DNA of 64,000 nucleotides from Vibrio sp. CDRSL-10 TSBA (GCA_039696685.1 CP155566.1:1488001-1552000), one strand, 5' to 3'. Positions 29,878 to 39,895 are shown, counted from the stretch's first letter. Program-made: numbers and translations. Notes: generated from the letters alone by a model not told the origin.

Positions 29878-31110
29878 ATGAGAAAAATGCAGACCAGCGA
29901 CAGCACGAAACTGGCGGTGGTGCCGTTGAAAACGGCACAAAAAGATCACAGTAGCCAGCCCGGTTACCAGCGTGATTTTCACGTGATGGCCAAGCCCGGC
30001 GGTTCAAAATGTAATATTGATTGTCAGTACTGCTTTTATTTACATAAAGAAGATTTGTTGCATCAGCCCAAACAGCCGAAAATGGATGACAGGACGCTGG
30101 AAGCCTTTATCCAGGGCTACATAGACGGTCATGACGGCCAGGAAATTGTATTTTCCTGGCAAGGAGGGGAGCCGACATTACTGGGGCTAGATTATTTTCG
30201 TAAGATAGTATCACTACAGCAAAAGTACCAACCACCCGGAGTAACCATTCATAACGATTTGCAGACAAACGGTCTGCTGCTCAATGATGAGTGGTGCCGT
30301 TTTCTTAAACAGCACGATTTTTTAGTCGGCTTATCGATCGACGGGCCGCGGGAGTTACATGACAAGTACCGCGTAACACGCAGTGGTAAACCTACCTTTG
30401 AGCGCCTGATGCAAGCCGTGCAGCGCCTCCGTCAGTATCAAGTCCCTTTCAATGCCCTGACTGTTGTAAACCGACACAATGCTCAATACCCGTTGGAGGT
30501 GTATCGTTTTCTGACTCGGGAGCTTGGCGCCACCTATATTCAGTTCACCCCGTGTGTTGAGCCGAAAGTTTATAAAAGTACCGCACCTCAGTTTTGGTCC
30601 GAGCAGGCAATTCCGACTTTAGGTAGTGATGAAAGCCATCCCGGCCACCCGATGTCTGTGGTGACTGACTGGTCGGTCGATGCTGAGGACTGGGGCCGGT
30701 TTTTGAGTGCTGTTTTTGAAGAGTGGGTCAATCACGACTTGGGCCGGGTATTGGTCAACTTGTTTGAAACCGCTGTGGCGCAAACCATGGGGCATGCGGC
30801 TCAGACCTGCGTGACCTCTGAATTTTGCGGCAAGGCCCTGGCGATTGAGCACGATGGCAGCGTGTTTTCCTGTGACCATTTTGTTTATCCCGAGTATAAA
30901 CTAGGCAACATCAGCCAGATACCGCTGAACGAGATGGCTTTTTCGATCCGACAGGAAGGATTTGGTATGTCGAAACGCGATAGCCTTCCGCAATGGACGC
31001 CGGATGGTGAAATTGGGCTGAGTTATTTATGCCCTGGCTTGAAATCCTTTTTTGATTATGCGACTCCCATTCTGGTTGGTATCAGCGAGGTGCTGCAGCG
31101 CAGAGTCTGA
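29878..31110 (+). CDS. Anaerobic sulfatase-maturating enzyme (radical SAM, anSME/AtsB type)
   Basis: The start ATG 29878 follows AAAGGACTGACG; an upstream in-frame GTG lies in the preceding hairpin. The 410-residue protein has the radical-SAM cluster CNIDCQYCFY near residues 52-61, EIVFSWQGGEPTLLG, and NDLQTNGLLL, in the order of anSME proteins. The C-terminal SPASM region holds more cysteines (CVTSEFCGKALAIEHDGSVFSCDHFVYPEYKLGN) in part, for auxiliary Fe-S clusters. It oxidises the active-site Ser or Cys of sulfatases to formylglycine without oxygen. Its position after a Ser-type sulfatase makes that protein its obvious client. Confidence 0.93.
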   Translation: MRKMQTSDSTKLAVVPLKTAQKDHSSQPGYQRDFHVMAKPGGSKCNIDCQYCFYLHKEDLLHQPKQPKMDDRTLEAFIQGYIDGHDGQEIVFSWQGGEPTLLGLDYFRKIVSLQQKYQPPGVTIHNDLQTNGLLLNDEWCRFLKQHDFLVGLSIDGPRELHDKYRVTRSGKPTFERLMQAVQRLRQYQVPFNALTVVNRHNAQYPLEVYRFLTRELGATYIQFTPCVEPKVYKSTAPQFWSEQAIPTLGSDESHPGHPMSVVTDWSVDAEDWGRFLSAVFEEWVNHDLGRVLVNLFETAVAQTMGHAAQTCVTSEFCGKALAIEHDGSVFSCDHFVYPEYKLGNISQIPLNEMAFSIRQEGFGMSKRDSLPQWTPDGEIGLSYLCPGLKSFFDYATPILVGISEVLQRRV

Positions 31111-31218
31111 TGAAAGTTGGTTTAAGAACGTGCTGAACAGACAGAGGACAAAAGAGATTAGTGGATTACAGCCAGTGGTATAACAGGTATGATGCTCAAT
31201 TGAACCAAGGCCTGTGCT

Positions 31219-31524
31219 ATGAATATTCCTGTTAAAACCGATACCAATCCGCCCGTTTTATGCTCAAACTGCAAAGCCTGCTGTTGCCGCCTGGAAGTGA
31301 TGATCCTCACTGATACCGGTGTGCCGGAAGAGTTCATCAGTCGTGATAAATGGGGCGGTGAAACCATGAAACGTCTCGATGACGGCTGGTGTGCTGCTAT
31401 CGATCGTGAAACCTTCATGTGCACCATCTACGAGAACCGTCCTTGGATTTGCCGCGAATTTGAAATGGGTTCGTATGAATGCCGTGACGAGCGCGACGAA
31501 TTTTTTCAAACTCAGTCATCATAA
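31219..31524 (+). CDS. YkgJ-family cysteine-cluster protein
   Basis: A 101-residue protein from ATG 31219 with CSNCKACCCRLEV near residues 15-27 and later CTIYENRPWICREFEMGSYEC in part, giving the spaced cysteines of the YkgJ/UPF0153 zinc- or iron-chelating family. No signal peptide or membrane segment is seen. The molecular role is unknown; members are thought to bind a metal or Fe-S cluster. It stands alone between the sulfatase maturase and a dehydrogenase gene, with gaps of about 100 bases on both sides. Confidence 0.8.
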   Translation: MNIPVKTDTNPPVLCSNCKACCCRLEVMILTDTGVPEEFISRDKWGGETMKRLDDGWCAAIDRETFMCTIYENRPWICREFEMGSYECRDERDEFFQTQSS

Positions 31525-31630
31525 TTACTTCATAACCAGGTTGTTATCCGAATCCAGATGCTATGTTAATGGCGGAGCCATTGAATAAGCGCAGTGCTGA
31601 TCTATCGGCGATTATGCTTTTAGTATAAGG

Positions 31631-32581
31631 ATGAAGCTGTTGAATATAGCGATTTTGGATGACTATCAGGATGTGGTGCAATCACTCGATTGTTTCGGCT
31701 TACTGGCCGGGCACAATGTTACCGTAATAACCCAAACACTGCCTGAGAGTGTGTTAGTAGACAAACTGGCCGATATGGATGCTCTGGTGCTGATTCGCGA
31801 ACGAACGCAAATTACCGCATCTTTATTAAACGCATTACCTAAGTTGCAGGTGATTAGCCAGACCGGTAGGGTCAGTAATCATATTGATCCCGAACTATGC
31901 GCCCGTTTTGGGGTTCAGGTTTTGGAGGGAGTCGGTTCACCTGTCGCTCCGGCAGAACTGTGCTGGGCACTCATCATGGCAGCATCACGGCATATTCCCG
32001 CATACAGCAGCAACCTGTTGCAATATCGCTGGCAGGACAGCAACCAACTCGGCCTCGGCCGCAGCCTGAATGGTCTTACACTCGGCATCTGGGGGGACGG
32101 CAAGATTGGTCAGCGAATTGCCCGCTATGCAAACGCGTTTGAAATGCAAGTGCTGGTGTGGGGTAGTGAAGCGTCCCGTCAGCGCGCCGCAGAAGATGGC
32201 TTTGTGGCCGCAGAGTCCAAAGCGGCATTTTTCTCTCAGGCCGACGTGCTTTCACTTCATCTGCGTTTGAATCAGGTCACCAAAGGCTGCGTGACCGCAG
32301 ATGATCTGCGGCAGATGAAACCGGACTCGCTGTTTGTTAACACCAGTCGTGCCGAGCTGGTGGAGAGCAAGGCACTGTATCAGGAACTGAGTGCCTGTCC
32401 GAGTAAGCGGGCCGCGGTGGATGTGTTTGTACACGAACCTGCATCAACGCAAAACGAGCCTCTGTTATCACTGCCTAACGTCGTTGCCACGCCTCATTTA
32501 GGCTACGTAGAACGTAATAGTTACGAGCTCTATTTTCGTAAGGCATTTGAAAATTTGCTGACCTATATTGCCGGGCGGTAA
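31631..32581 (+). CDS. D-2-hydroxyacid dehydrogenase (NAD-dependent, SerA-like)
   Basis: A 316-residue protein starting at ATG 31631 after TATAAGG. The NAD-binding GIWGDGKIGQRIARYA lies near residues 153-168; the catalytic trio is Arg in FVNTSRAELVES (near 240), Glu in DVFVHEPAST (near 268) and His in ATPHLGYVERNSYELY (near 290). This matches D-isomer-specific 2-hydroxyacid dehydrogenases, which reduce 2-keto acids or oxidise D-2-hydroxyacids. Phosphoglycerate dehydrogenase is a relative, but the substrate here is not determined. It converges on a LysR-type gene. Confidence 0.87.
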   Translation: MKLLNIAILDDYQDVVQSLDCFGLLAGHNVTVITQTLPESVLVDKLADMDALVLIRERTQITASLLNALPKLQVISQTGRVSNHIDPELCARFGVQVLEGVGSPVAPAELCWALIMAASRHIPAYSSNLLQYRWQDSNQLGLGRSLNGLTLGIWGDGKIGQRIARYANAFEMQVLVWGSEASRQRAAEDGFVAAESKAAFFSQADVLSLHLRLNQVTKGCVTADDLRQMKPDSLFVNTSRAELVESKALYQELSACPSKRAAVDVFVHEPASTQNEPLLSLPNVVATPHLGYVERNSYELYFRKAFENLLTYIAGR

Positions 32582-32619
32582 ACCTTTATATACTAACAGT
32601 AAATATAGTTTTGGCGGTT

Positions 32620-33525
32620 TCAGTTTGGGTCATTGCAGCTGTTGAATGCCAGAGTCAGCCACTGCATAAATGCGGTGACTTTCCGCGGTGTATATTGTCG
32701 TGATTCATACACAATCGACACAGGCATAGGTTTACAGCGGTGGTGAGGTAGAACTTCGACCAACTCGCCAGAGTTTAAATATTTTTGCGCGCCCAGTTTA
32801 GGCAATTGCACAATCCCCAGGCCGCTCAGGCACGAGGCCATATAAGCATGGGTGGTGCTGACCGTGACGCGTTGTGGGACGGTGACAAAGCGATCTCCAT
32901 CTGGGGTGCTGTATTCAAACCCGCCGGGCTGGCCAGTATGACTGCTCGAATATCCGATAAGATAATGTTGCCCGAGCTCTTCGAGCGTGTTTGGCACGCC
33001 ATGTTGCAGGGCATATTCACGGCTGACGCAGTTGATCACGTCCATCTGTCCTAATCTTTTGCCTATCAGTGTACTGTCCTGCAATTCCCCCATCCTGACC
33101 ACAAAGTCGACCCGCTCTTCGATCGGATTAATACGATGGTCGACACCAAGCAGTTTAACCTCTGTTTTTGGGTGTTGTGTAAACCATTCATGGATACGTG
33201 GCAGAACAACATTGGTGTAAAAACTGCCTGGCATATCGACACAGATAACTCCGCTTAATTCTCCCGATTGCTGTTGAAACTGGCCTTCAAATTCATCAAG
33301 TTGTTGGAGAAATTGCTGACATTTTGCCAGATACTGTTCGCCTTGTTCGGTGAGTGTGACATTACGTGTACTGCGATGTAGTAAGCGGACTGTTAAATGT
33401 TGTTCCAGCTTAGTTATCGAAGAGGATATCGCAGATTTCGGTAAATTGAGCTGTTCCGATGCCTTGGTAAAGCTACTGGTATAGGCGACAGCGACAAAGC
33501 GCTTCATTGCCTCAATTCTGTCCAT
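32620..33525 (-). CDS. LysR-family transcriptional regulator
   Basis: A 301-residue protein starting at 33525. The N-terminal winged helix-turn-helix is clear: MDRIEAMKRFVAVAYTSSFT, SEQLNLPKSAISSSITKLEQ and LLHRSTRNVTLTEQGEQYL over residues 1-66. A periplasmic-binding-protein-like effector domain follows. It diverges from a short-chain dehydrogenase gene with a 131-base gap, the classic layout for a LysR regulator controlling its neighbour and itself. The effector is unknown. The divergence from the SDR is the main functional clue. Confidence 0.9.
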   Translation of the reverse strand: MDRIEAMKRFVAVAYTSSFTKASEQLNLPKSAISSSITKLEQHLTVRLLHRSTRNVTLTEQGEQYLAKCQQFLQQLDEFEGQFQQQSGELSGVICVDMPGSFYTNVVLPRIHEWFTQHPKTEVKLLGVDHRINPIEERVDFVVRMGELQDSTLIGKRLGQMDVINCVSREYALQHGVPNTLEELGQHYLIGYSSSHTGQPGGFEYSTPDGDRFVTVPQRVTVSTTHAYMASCLSGLGIVQLPKLGAQKYLNSGELVEVLPHHRCKPMPVSIVYESRQYTPRKVTAFMQWLTLAFNSCNDPN

Positions 33526-33656
33526 AACTCACTTATTTTGTCTTTTACTGTTCGTATTATGTGAACAGTATTGTTTGGGTTGTGGTGTTTATCAATCTTA
33601 ATTCGCCGCTTAAGCTGTTCTGTACTAAGTGTAAACACCAACCAAAAGGCCGAAAG

Positions 33657-34412
33657 ATGAGAAAACTGATATTAATTACCGGTGGTAGTCGTGGTTTAGG
33701 ACGCAGCGGGGCTATCGCCTTGGCGAAGAGCGGAGTAGATGTACTTCTGACCTACAAGCAGAATAAACAGGCAGCACAGGAGGTGGTGGACATGGTCATC
33801 AGTCACGGAGTGAAAGGCTATGCCATACAGTGTGATACAACCGACATCGAAGAGTTCCCGGGTTTCTCCCGTCAGCTAAAACAGGTACTTGAAGCAGAGT
33901 TTAATCGCAGTACGATTGATTACTTACTTAACAATGCGGGAACAGGAATACATGCATCAATCGAACACACCCAAATTGAACAACTGGAAGAAATGTTAGC
34001 GGTGCATGTCAAAGGTCCTTACTTCATGACTCAGGAATTATTGCCATTGATTGAAGCGGGTGGACATATAATCAATGTCTCTTCCGGTCTGACGCGTTTT
34101 TCGTTACCGGGGTCGGCGCCTTATGCGATGGCTAAGGGAGCAGTCGAAGTGATGACCAGATACATGGCGAAAGAATTCTCCGACCGAAATATTCGGGTCA
34201 ATACCTTGGCGCCAGGGGCCATAGCGACCGATTTCAGGAACGGAGCGATCAAACAAAGCGAGCAGGCTCAGCAGTTTGTCTCTTCCGTTACTGCATTGGG
34301 CAGAGTCGGGGAAGCGGATGATATTGGTAAGGCGCTGGCTGCAATATTTAGTGATGGCTTTCAGTGGATAACCGGACAAAGAATCGAAGTGTCAGGCGGT
34401 ATGTTTTTATAG
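33657..34412 (+). CDS. Short-chain dehydrogenase/reductase
   Basis: ATG 33657 is preferred because LILITGGSRGLGRSGAIALA, the cofactor-binding TGxxxGxG motif, follows within four residues; an in-frame ATG at 33561 would add an atypical extension. The 251-residue product also has LLNNAGTGIH, the catalytic Ser in HIINVSSGLTRF and the YxxxK pair in SAPYAMAKGAVE. Classical SDRs act on alcohols, ketones or acyl carriers; substrate is unknown. A divergent LysR gene probably controls it. It ends before a strong terminator and the siderophore locus begins after that, so it is unlikely to belong to siderophore synthesis. Confidence 0.88.
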   Translation: MRKLILITGGSRGLGRSGAIALAKSGVDVLLTYKQNKQAAQEVVDMVISHGVKGYAIQCDTTDIEEFPGFSRQLKQVLEAEFNRSTIDYLLNNAGTGIHASIEHTQIEQLEEMLAVHVKGPYFMTQELLPLIEAGGHIINVSSGLTRFSLPGSAPYAMAKGAVEVMTRYMAKEFSDRNIRVNTLAPGAIATDFRNGAIKQSEQAQQFVSSVTALGRVGEADDIGKALAAIFSDGFQWITGQRIEVSGGMFL

Positions 34413-34485
34413 AGTGAGTGCCGGTTGACTTAGTTAATCGTGCTGCGCCTGCAGAATAGTTTCGCTAAGCTACATGATTTTTATC

Positions 34486-34508
34486 AGGGGCGTTCATCGC
34501 CCCTTTTT
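34486..34508 (+). terminator. Rho-independent terminator after the SDR gene
   Basis: AGGGGCG pairs with CGCCCCT around TTCAT and ends in TTTTT. The rest of the 509-base gap up to vibB holds a Fur-box-like site near 34748 but no gene that I can support. Confidence 0.9.
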
Positions 34509-34747
34509 CATGTTTATCACTATTCTGCGTATCCGAGGGCCCCACAAGCTCTTATGACTTCACCTTCAGGCTCTGTTTACTTGGCCACGATGAATATATG
34601 AGGCTGTCAGTCACTGTCATATATAGCGAGTTTCAAGATTGTCATTCGGGCGGATTGCCCACTTATTTTTGCGTGCTTTTTCTTTCGTTCATGGCGTAAA
34701 TCAGACTTACATTCCAGAAAACAAACTCAGATTAAACTAATAAATGG

Positions 34748-34768
34748 AAATGAGAATGACTATCGTTT
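34748..34768. promoter_or_regulatory. Fur-box-like operator upstream of vibB
   Basis: AAATGAGAATGACTATCGTTT agrees at about 17 of 21 positions with the AAATGATAATNATTATCATTT Fur consensus. It lies about 155 bases before the vibB start, so iron repression of the vibB-viuB unit is expected. Confidence 0.7.
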
Positions 34769-34921
34769 ACATGGTGTCGGTGGGTTGATATTATCCAATC
34801 AGTTTGACGCATCATCACCCGGCATAAGCACTGGAGCCTTTTCGCACCTGTTATGCGGGATGAAGCGCACACTAACAACGTCTAATCTAATAAAAGAAAA
34901 TAATTGAAGGATCCGGACTCT

Positions 34922-35806
34922 ATGGCAATTCCAAAAATTACAGGGTACCCGTTACCGGCTGATCATGAATACCCGCAGAACAAAACTCAGTGGCGGATAG
35001 AGGCGAACAAAGCCGTGCTGCTAATTCACGATATGCAGGACTACTTTGTCAACTTTTTTGCTGCTGGTCAGTCGCCGATGAGTGACATCATCGGCAATAT
35101 TCAACGCTTAAAAAGTATCGTCAAAGCGGTGGGCATCCCTGTTGTTTATACTGCGCAACCAGCTAATCAGAAGCCAGAGGAGCGCGCTTTGTTAACCGAC
35201 TTTTGGGGGCCGGGGCTGCAGGATGAAACCGCAGTCATCGAAGCACTGTCACCAGAGCCGGATGATATTGAGTATGTAAAGTGGCGTTACAGTGCATTCA
35301 AGAAAACGCCGCTGCTTGAGTTTATGAAGGAGCAAAACAGGGATCAACTGATTATCTGTGGGGTGTATGGCCACATCGGTATTTTATCTACCGCTCTTGA
35401 GGCTTTCATGCTGGACATAAAACCTTTTGTGATTGGTGATGCTATCGCAGATTTTTCCCATCAGGAACATGTGCACACACTGAAGTATCTGGCTGGTCGT
35501 GCGGCAAATGTGCAGACGCTCTCCAGTGTCGAGCAGGCATTGTCAGCAGAGACAGAATTAACACTGGATCAAATGTGTCTTGATGTCGCACAAGTATTAT
35601 CACTTGAGCCTGAAGAAATCGATGTAAGTGAAAACTTGCTGTTTTTTGGCCTTGATTCGATTCGTGCCATGACCTTACTGGAAAAATGGCGTCCGTACGG
35701 AGTTACAGTGACTTTTGCTGAATTGATTGAGAAAGTGACGCTGCAGGAGTGGTGGACCTTGATCCATGACACACGCAGCCAAACGGCAATCAAAAACGTC
35801 GCTTAG
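34922..35806 (+). CDS. vibB: Isochorismatase with C-terminal aryl carrier domain (VibB/EntB-like)
   Basis: ATG 34922 sits nine bases after AAGGA; an in-frame TTG at 34904 overlaps that ribosome site and is rejected. The 294-residue protein has an isochorismatase domain (about 1-205) with [32 protein letters not shown] and [18 protein letters not shown]. The aryl carrier domain (about 215-290) has the phosphopantetheine serine in [13 protein letters not shown]. It removes pyruvate from isochorismate to give 2,3-dihydro-DHB, then carries DHB loaded by VibE. V. cholerae VibB has the same two-domain layout. viuB follows after 140 bases. Confidence 0.93.
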   Translation: MAIPKITGYPLPADHEYPQNKTQWRIEANKAVLLIHDMQDYFVNFFAAGQSPMSDIIGNIQRLKSIVKAVGIPVVYTAQPANQKPEERALLTDFWGPGLQDETAVIEALSPEPDDIEYVKWRYSAFKKTPLLEFMKEQNRDQLIICGVYGHIGILSTALEAFMLDIKPFVIGDAIADFSHQEHVHTLKYLAGRAANVQTLSSVEQALSAETELTLDQMCLDVAQVLSLEPEEIDVSENLLFFGLDSIRAMTLLEKWRPYGVTVTFAELIEKVTLQEWWTLIHDTRSQTAIKNVA

Positions 35807-35946
35807 CCAAGCGTTATATTCACAGTGTCGCCTGCCAGCAGCGTATCTCAGGTCAGATACCTCAGAGTGGCAATGGTTGGCAGAAAAAGACATGGACAGG
35901 CTTTGTCATGCCTTGCAGACAAAGCCTTTTTCTTCGGAGAGTAATC

Positions 35947-36762
35947 ATGAGTGAACAGCAACCAAGACAAGTGTTGCCTAAATTGTTGCATTTTGTGCGC
36001 AAAGAGCAGATTTCGCAGCACTTGGTGCGTGTGTTCGTTACAGGCGAAGAGTTAACAGGACTGACAGAGGACTGTCACGGCGCACACATTAAGCTGTTTT
36101 TCGCGAATCAGCACAGTGGCGTGTTACAACTGCCTGTTTTTCACGAAGGTGAAGTCTCCTGGCCGGAGCATAAACCCGTTTCACGTGCTTACAGTGTACG
36201 TTGGTACGATCCGGTGGCAAACGAGATGGCGATTGATTTTGTGCTGCATGGTGACGATAGCCCGGGATCGGGGTGGGCGATTCATGCCAAACCGGGGGAT
36301 TACATCGGAATGGCGGGGCCTGCGGGTCCGAATCCGCTGCTGGCGCCAGCTGACTGGCATCTGTTAGTTGGTGATCTGACGGCGCTACCAGCGATCAGTG
36401 CTGTTGTGGAACGTTTGCCGCAGCAGGCATGCGGAGAAGTTTGGATTGAACTCGATTCACTGCAGGATAGGATTGAGGTTAAGCATCCGGCCGGGATCAG
36501 CATCAACTGGAAACTGCGTTCAGCCGAAGACCCGATGCCTTTGGTAAAGCAAATCAAAAGTATTGTGCCACCATCAGAGGCACAAAGTCTGTCGGCATTT
36601 ATTGCCGGAGAAAACAGCACCGTTGTTGAATGTCGTCGCTATCTGACTCAACATCTCGGCATTGATCGTAAGCGGGTTTACGCCGTACCGTATTGGAAAA
36701 GAGGTGTTACGGAAGAAGCCTATCATATGGAGCGCCATGCGGTGATGGATGCCGTAGACTAA
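35947..36762 (+). CDS. viuB: Siderophore-interacting ferric reductase (ViuB-like)
   Basis: ATG 35947 follows CGGAGAGTAATC; 271 residues. The FAD-binding RAYSVRWYDP motif is near residue 80, the NAD(P)-site LLVGDLTALPAISAVVERL near 140, and the family-typical FIAGENSTVVECRRYL and YAVPYWKRGVTEE segments close the protein. These cytoplasmic flavoproteins reduce ferric siderophore to release Fe2+; ViuB was named for vibriobactin use. It lies downstream of vibB under the same probable Fur control. A terminator follows. The function is established for the family and inferred here. Confidence 0.9.
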   Translation: MSEQQPRQVLPKLLHFVRKEQISQHLVRVFVTGEELTGLTEDCHGAHIKLFFANQHSGVLQLPVFHEGEVSWPEHKPVSRAYSVRWYDPVANEMAIDFVLHGDDSPGSGWAIHAKPGDYIGMAGPAGPNPLLAPADWHLLVGDLTALPAISAVVERLPQQACGEVWIELDSLQDRIEVKHPAGISINWKLRSAEDPMPLVKQIKSIVPPSEAQSLSAFIAGENSTVVECRRYLTQHLGIDRKRVYAVPYWKRGVTEEAYHMERHAVMDAVD

Positions 36763-36804
36763 ACCTGATTAATCGATTGACCTTACTATGTCATCTACTT
36801 ACGT

Positions 36805-36836
36805 CAAACAGCCCGCTGATGCGGGCTGTTTGGTTT
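36805..36836. terminator. Bidirectional terminator between viuB and vibE
   Basis: CAAACAGCCCGC pairs with GCGGGCTGTTTG around a TGAT tetraloop (12 bp). It sits between converging genes; T residues flank it downstream on the plus strand. Confidence 0.85.
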
Positions 36837-36885
36837 ATCTTCATCCAGAGTGAGTCATCAATCCTTTAATGACCACCAGACAAAG

Positions 36886-38505
36886 TCAGCCGTATAAAGC
36901 GCGCAACTCCTTTTTGTCCACTTTTCCGACGGAGGTTTTTGGCAGCACTTCACGAAACTGGATCTGATCAGGCAGTTTATAATCCGCGATGTCCAGGTCG
37001 CGCAAAAAGTGTTTCAACTCCAGCGATTTTACTGATTGACCATCTCGTTTGACCACGATCGCACAACTGCGTTCTCCCAGATACTGATCGGGAATTGCTA
37101 TCAAAGCCACATCGTGTACCGCGTGATGACGCAGCAGATAGTTTTCAATTTCTTCAGCGGCGATTTTTTCGCCTCCCCGGTTAATTTGATCTTTGTCGCG
37201 TCCGGTTACCGTGATGTTGCCTTGTTCAGTACGTCTGACAATATCGCCGGTACGATAATAGCCGTCGGAGGTAAACGACCGCTCATTGTGTGCCGGCGCG
37301 CGATAGTAGCCACGAATAGTATATGGGCCCTGAGTGAGTAAAAAGCCCTCTTCGCCAACGGCCACATCTTGGTCGTATTCATCCACCACACGTACCTGAT
37401 CATGAGCTGAAATCGGTCGCCCCTGAGTACAGGCGATGACCTCGTTATCGTCACCGAGGCGGGTGTAGTTAACCAGACCTTCAGCCATGCCAAAGACTTG
37501 CTGCAAGCGGCAATGGAGTTTTTCCGGCACGGCCCGGGCTGCGGTTTCACTCAGCTTGGATCCACCGACCAGCAGGTGCTGCAGGCTAGAAATGTCTTCG
37601 CTGGCTTTGTCTGCATAGTCCATCCACAATAACGCTAATGGTGGTACCAGAGCTGATACGGTAATGCGATGGCGCTCAATCAGTTCAAAGGCAACTTGCG
37701 GGGTTGGATCCTGCGCCGGTATCACACAGCCGCCCACCCAGAATACCCCCAATGCGCCCGGAGAGCTGAGCGGAAAATTATGGGCAACGGGCAGGGCACA
37801 CAAAAAGCGAGTCGTTGCATCAAACTGACAGATGTCTACGCTCGCTGTCACACTGTAAGCATAGTCATTATGGGTCCTCGGAATCAATTTAGGTGTTCCT
37901 GTTGTTCCGCCGGAAAGCTGGAAGAACGCGATGTCATCCGGGGCAGCATTCTGCTCGGAAAGAGGAGGCATAAGACATGAGTCAAGAGAAACAAAACGCG
38001 GATCTGATACGGTGACCTCGCCCCGCACAATGACATGCTCAACGCTCGGACACGATGCGATCACCTCTGTCGCTAAATTCTGGTAACAGGGAGTGTGGCT
38101 CTGACCATCAATCAGATAGGCTTTGGCATCTGAATGATTACAAAAGTAGCTTATTTCCATCTTACGATGTGCGGGCAGAGCGAGCACCGGGCGTACACCA
38201 ATCTGTAGCAGGGCAAAAAAGCACTGGTAAAACTCGGCAATATTGGTCATTTGCAGGACGACATTATCGCCACGTTGTAAACCCAATGCCTGAAAACCTG
38301 CGGCTAATTGTGCTGAAGTATGAATAAGCTCAGAATAAGTCAGGGAGCGTTCGCCACAAATGATGGCATCTTGACTACTGAATTCCTGGCCGGTTTCCAG
38401 TAAATAATCCAGCAAGGTTTTATCCTGCCAGTATCCAAGGGCGCGATACTGGTTGGCTAACTCGAGCGGCCAGGGCGTGAAATCTAACTCTCGTGGTGCG
38501 TTCAT
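36886..38505 (-). CDS. vibE: 2,3-dihydroxybenzoate-AMP ligase (VibE/EntE-like)
   Basis: Intact 539-residue adenylate-forming enzyme starting at 38505. The phosphate loop is LSGGTTGTPKLIPRTHNDY (near residue 190), followed by FGMAEGLVNYTRLGD, YYRTGDIVRRTEQGNITVTG, GRDKDQINRGGEKI and the C-terminal lysine in KTSVGKVDKKELR. Length and motifs fit the stand-alone aryl-acid ligases EntE/DhbE/VibE, which adenylate DHB and load it on the VibB carrier. Nine bases separate it from vibC upstream, so the two form one minus-strand unit led by vibC. Confidence 0.94.
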   Translation of the reverse strand: MNAPRELDFTPWPLELANQYRALGYWQDKTLLDYLLETGQEFSSQDAIICGERSLTYSELIHTSAQLAAGFQALGLQRGDNVVLQMTNIAEFYQCFFALLQIGVRPVLALPAHRKMEISYFCNHSDAKAYLIDGQSHTPCYQNLATEVIASCPSVEHVIVRGEVTVSDPRFVSLDSCLMPPLSEQNAAPDDIAFFQLSGGTTGTPKLIPRTHNDYAYSVTASVDICQFDATTRFLCALPVAHNFPLSSPGALGVFWVGGCVIPAQDPTPQVAFELIERHRITVSALVPPLALLWMDYADKASEDISSLQHLLVGGSKLSETAARAVPEKLHCRLQQVFGMAEGLVNYTRLGDDNEVIACTQGRPISAHDQVRVVDEYDQDVAVGEEGFLLTQGPYTIRGYYRAPAHNERSFTSDGYYRTGDIVRRTEQGNITVTGRDKDQINRGGEKIAAEEIENYLLRHHAVHDVALIAIPDQYLGERSCAIVVKRDGQSVKSLELKHFLRDLDIADYKLPDQIQFREVLPKTSVGKVDKKELRALYG

Positions 38506-38513
38506 TGTTGTTC

Positions 38514-39699
38514 CTAGACTGTAAGTAATTCATTGAGCTGGATACCAGCGGCGGAAAGGATGGTGCCCATTTTGGCGCCGGTTTCATCCAGTTCACTTTG
38601 CGGCACGGATTCGTTAACGATGCCGGCACCCGCATAGATTTTCATTTGGCGTTTTTGTACTTCCGCGCAACGGATGGTTACGACCCATTCACCGTTACCT
38701 CGCGAATCACACCAGCCAATCATGCCGGTGAAATAGCCGCGGTCATATTGTTCAATAGAGCGAATCGCTTCATAAGCGTTGACGCGGGGGTAACCGCATA
38801 CAGCTGGCGTAGGGTGCAGATCAGACGCAATTTTCAGCACATTGAGATCTGGGTCCCGGGCCTGGCCGTCCAGCACCGTGGACAGATGCAGCATGGTTTG
38901 GGTTTCAATCACTGACGGTACCATGGGGGTGTATAGGCTATGACAATATTGATTCAGTACCCGCTCGACCTCTTCAACGACCAGACCATGTTCGTGCAGA
39001 TCTTTACGGGTATTGAGCAGCGAATGACGAGCTGTTTCGTTTTCTGCTGGCGATGCCGAGAGAGGCCGTGATCCTGCCAGCGGGTTGGAAATAACCTGAC
39101 TGCCTTTTTTGGCAACCAGTAGCTCCGGGCTGGCACCAATCAGTTTGACTCCCGGACCGGTATCGGCGGCAAACGTGTAGCCATGGCTGTTATTCGCCCA
39201 TAGGTTGCGAAGCAGGCCTGGCATATGAATGTCTTGATCTGTCTCAATTTCAACCGCACGGGACAGGACCGCTTTGGCCAGATTGGTTGTGGCGAATAAG
39301 TTAAGCAGGCTGGAAACACCTTGACGGTAATTATGTCCGGAAGGTGAAGATATCACTTTTGCCTGTGACGCCGTGTTTTGTGCCTCTTGTTTGAGGCAAC
39401 GATGGCTTCCGGCAATATACAGTTGCTGAGGAATAAAAAAGCGGGTCGGATTTTCCGGCCTGAAGGGCACAATGCCGAATAGCACCGGGTTATCCGCTGG
39501 GTGTTGTTTCGCTGTCTGCAGCATCGACTGTGCGTGTTCGGCGAGTTGGTCAAAAGGAAGTGCCTGATGCAGTTTCCTGTTCAACACCAACCCCCAGTAA
39601 GGTATTACTCGGAGAAGCAAAGAAAAATGGCGCGTTCAGTTGTGGATCGCTCAGCAGATCATTTTCCATTCTGCTGTAACCAATGACTTCACGTTGCAT
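38514..39699 (-). CDS. vibC: Isochorismate synthase (VibC/EntC-like), one apparent frameshift
   Basis: I place the start at 39699 ([16 protein letters not shown]) because GAGGGA lies six bases upstream; an in-frame ATG at 39717 has no ribosome site. Repaired length is about 394 residues. The chorismate-binding core is clear: [53 protein letters not shown] and [13 protein letters not shown], as in EntC/DhbC. It isomerises chorismate to isochorismate, the first step to DHB. On the coding strand the frame breaks at GAAAC (bases 39572-39576); deleting an A gives [17 protein letters not shown]. It diverges from vibA across a Fur-box region. Confidence 0.92.
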
Positions 39700-39772
39700 T
39701 TGGAATCCCTCTTTCATTTTTAACCAGACAATTTGCCAATTCACCCTGCAATGGGTAGATTTATAAGAACAC

Positions 39773-39819
39773 AAATGATAATGAGTATCACTATTGTTTG
39801 TTAATTATTATCATCTATT
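39773..39819. promoter_or_regulatory. Double Fur-box-like region between vibC and vibA
   Basis: AAATGATAATGAGTATCACTA (39773-39793) matches the Fur 7-1-7 consensus closely, and TAATTATTATCATCTATT (39802-39819) adds a second, inverted half-match. The pair sits between divergent vibC and vibA starts and should repress both when iron is plentiful. Confidence 0.8.
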
Positions 39820-39895
39820 GCGTTAATGTCACGCTCTGCCGCGAATTAATTCATAAAACAGTCACTAGCTGACTGGTTAACAAGGAGTCATATCA

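Noticed and set aside
32785..33054. Open frames antisense to real genes here and throughout the window
   Set aside because: They lie fully within well-supported genes, lack ribosome sites and show no recognisable domains.
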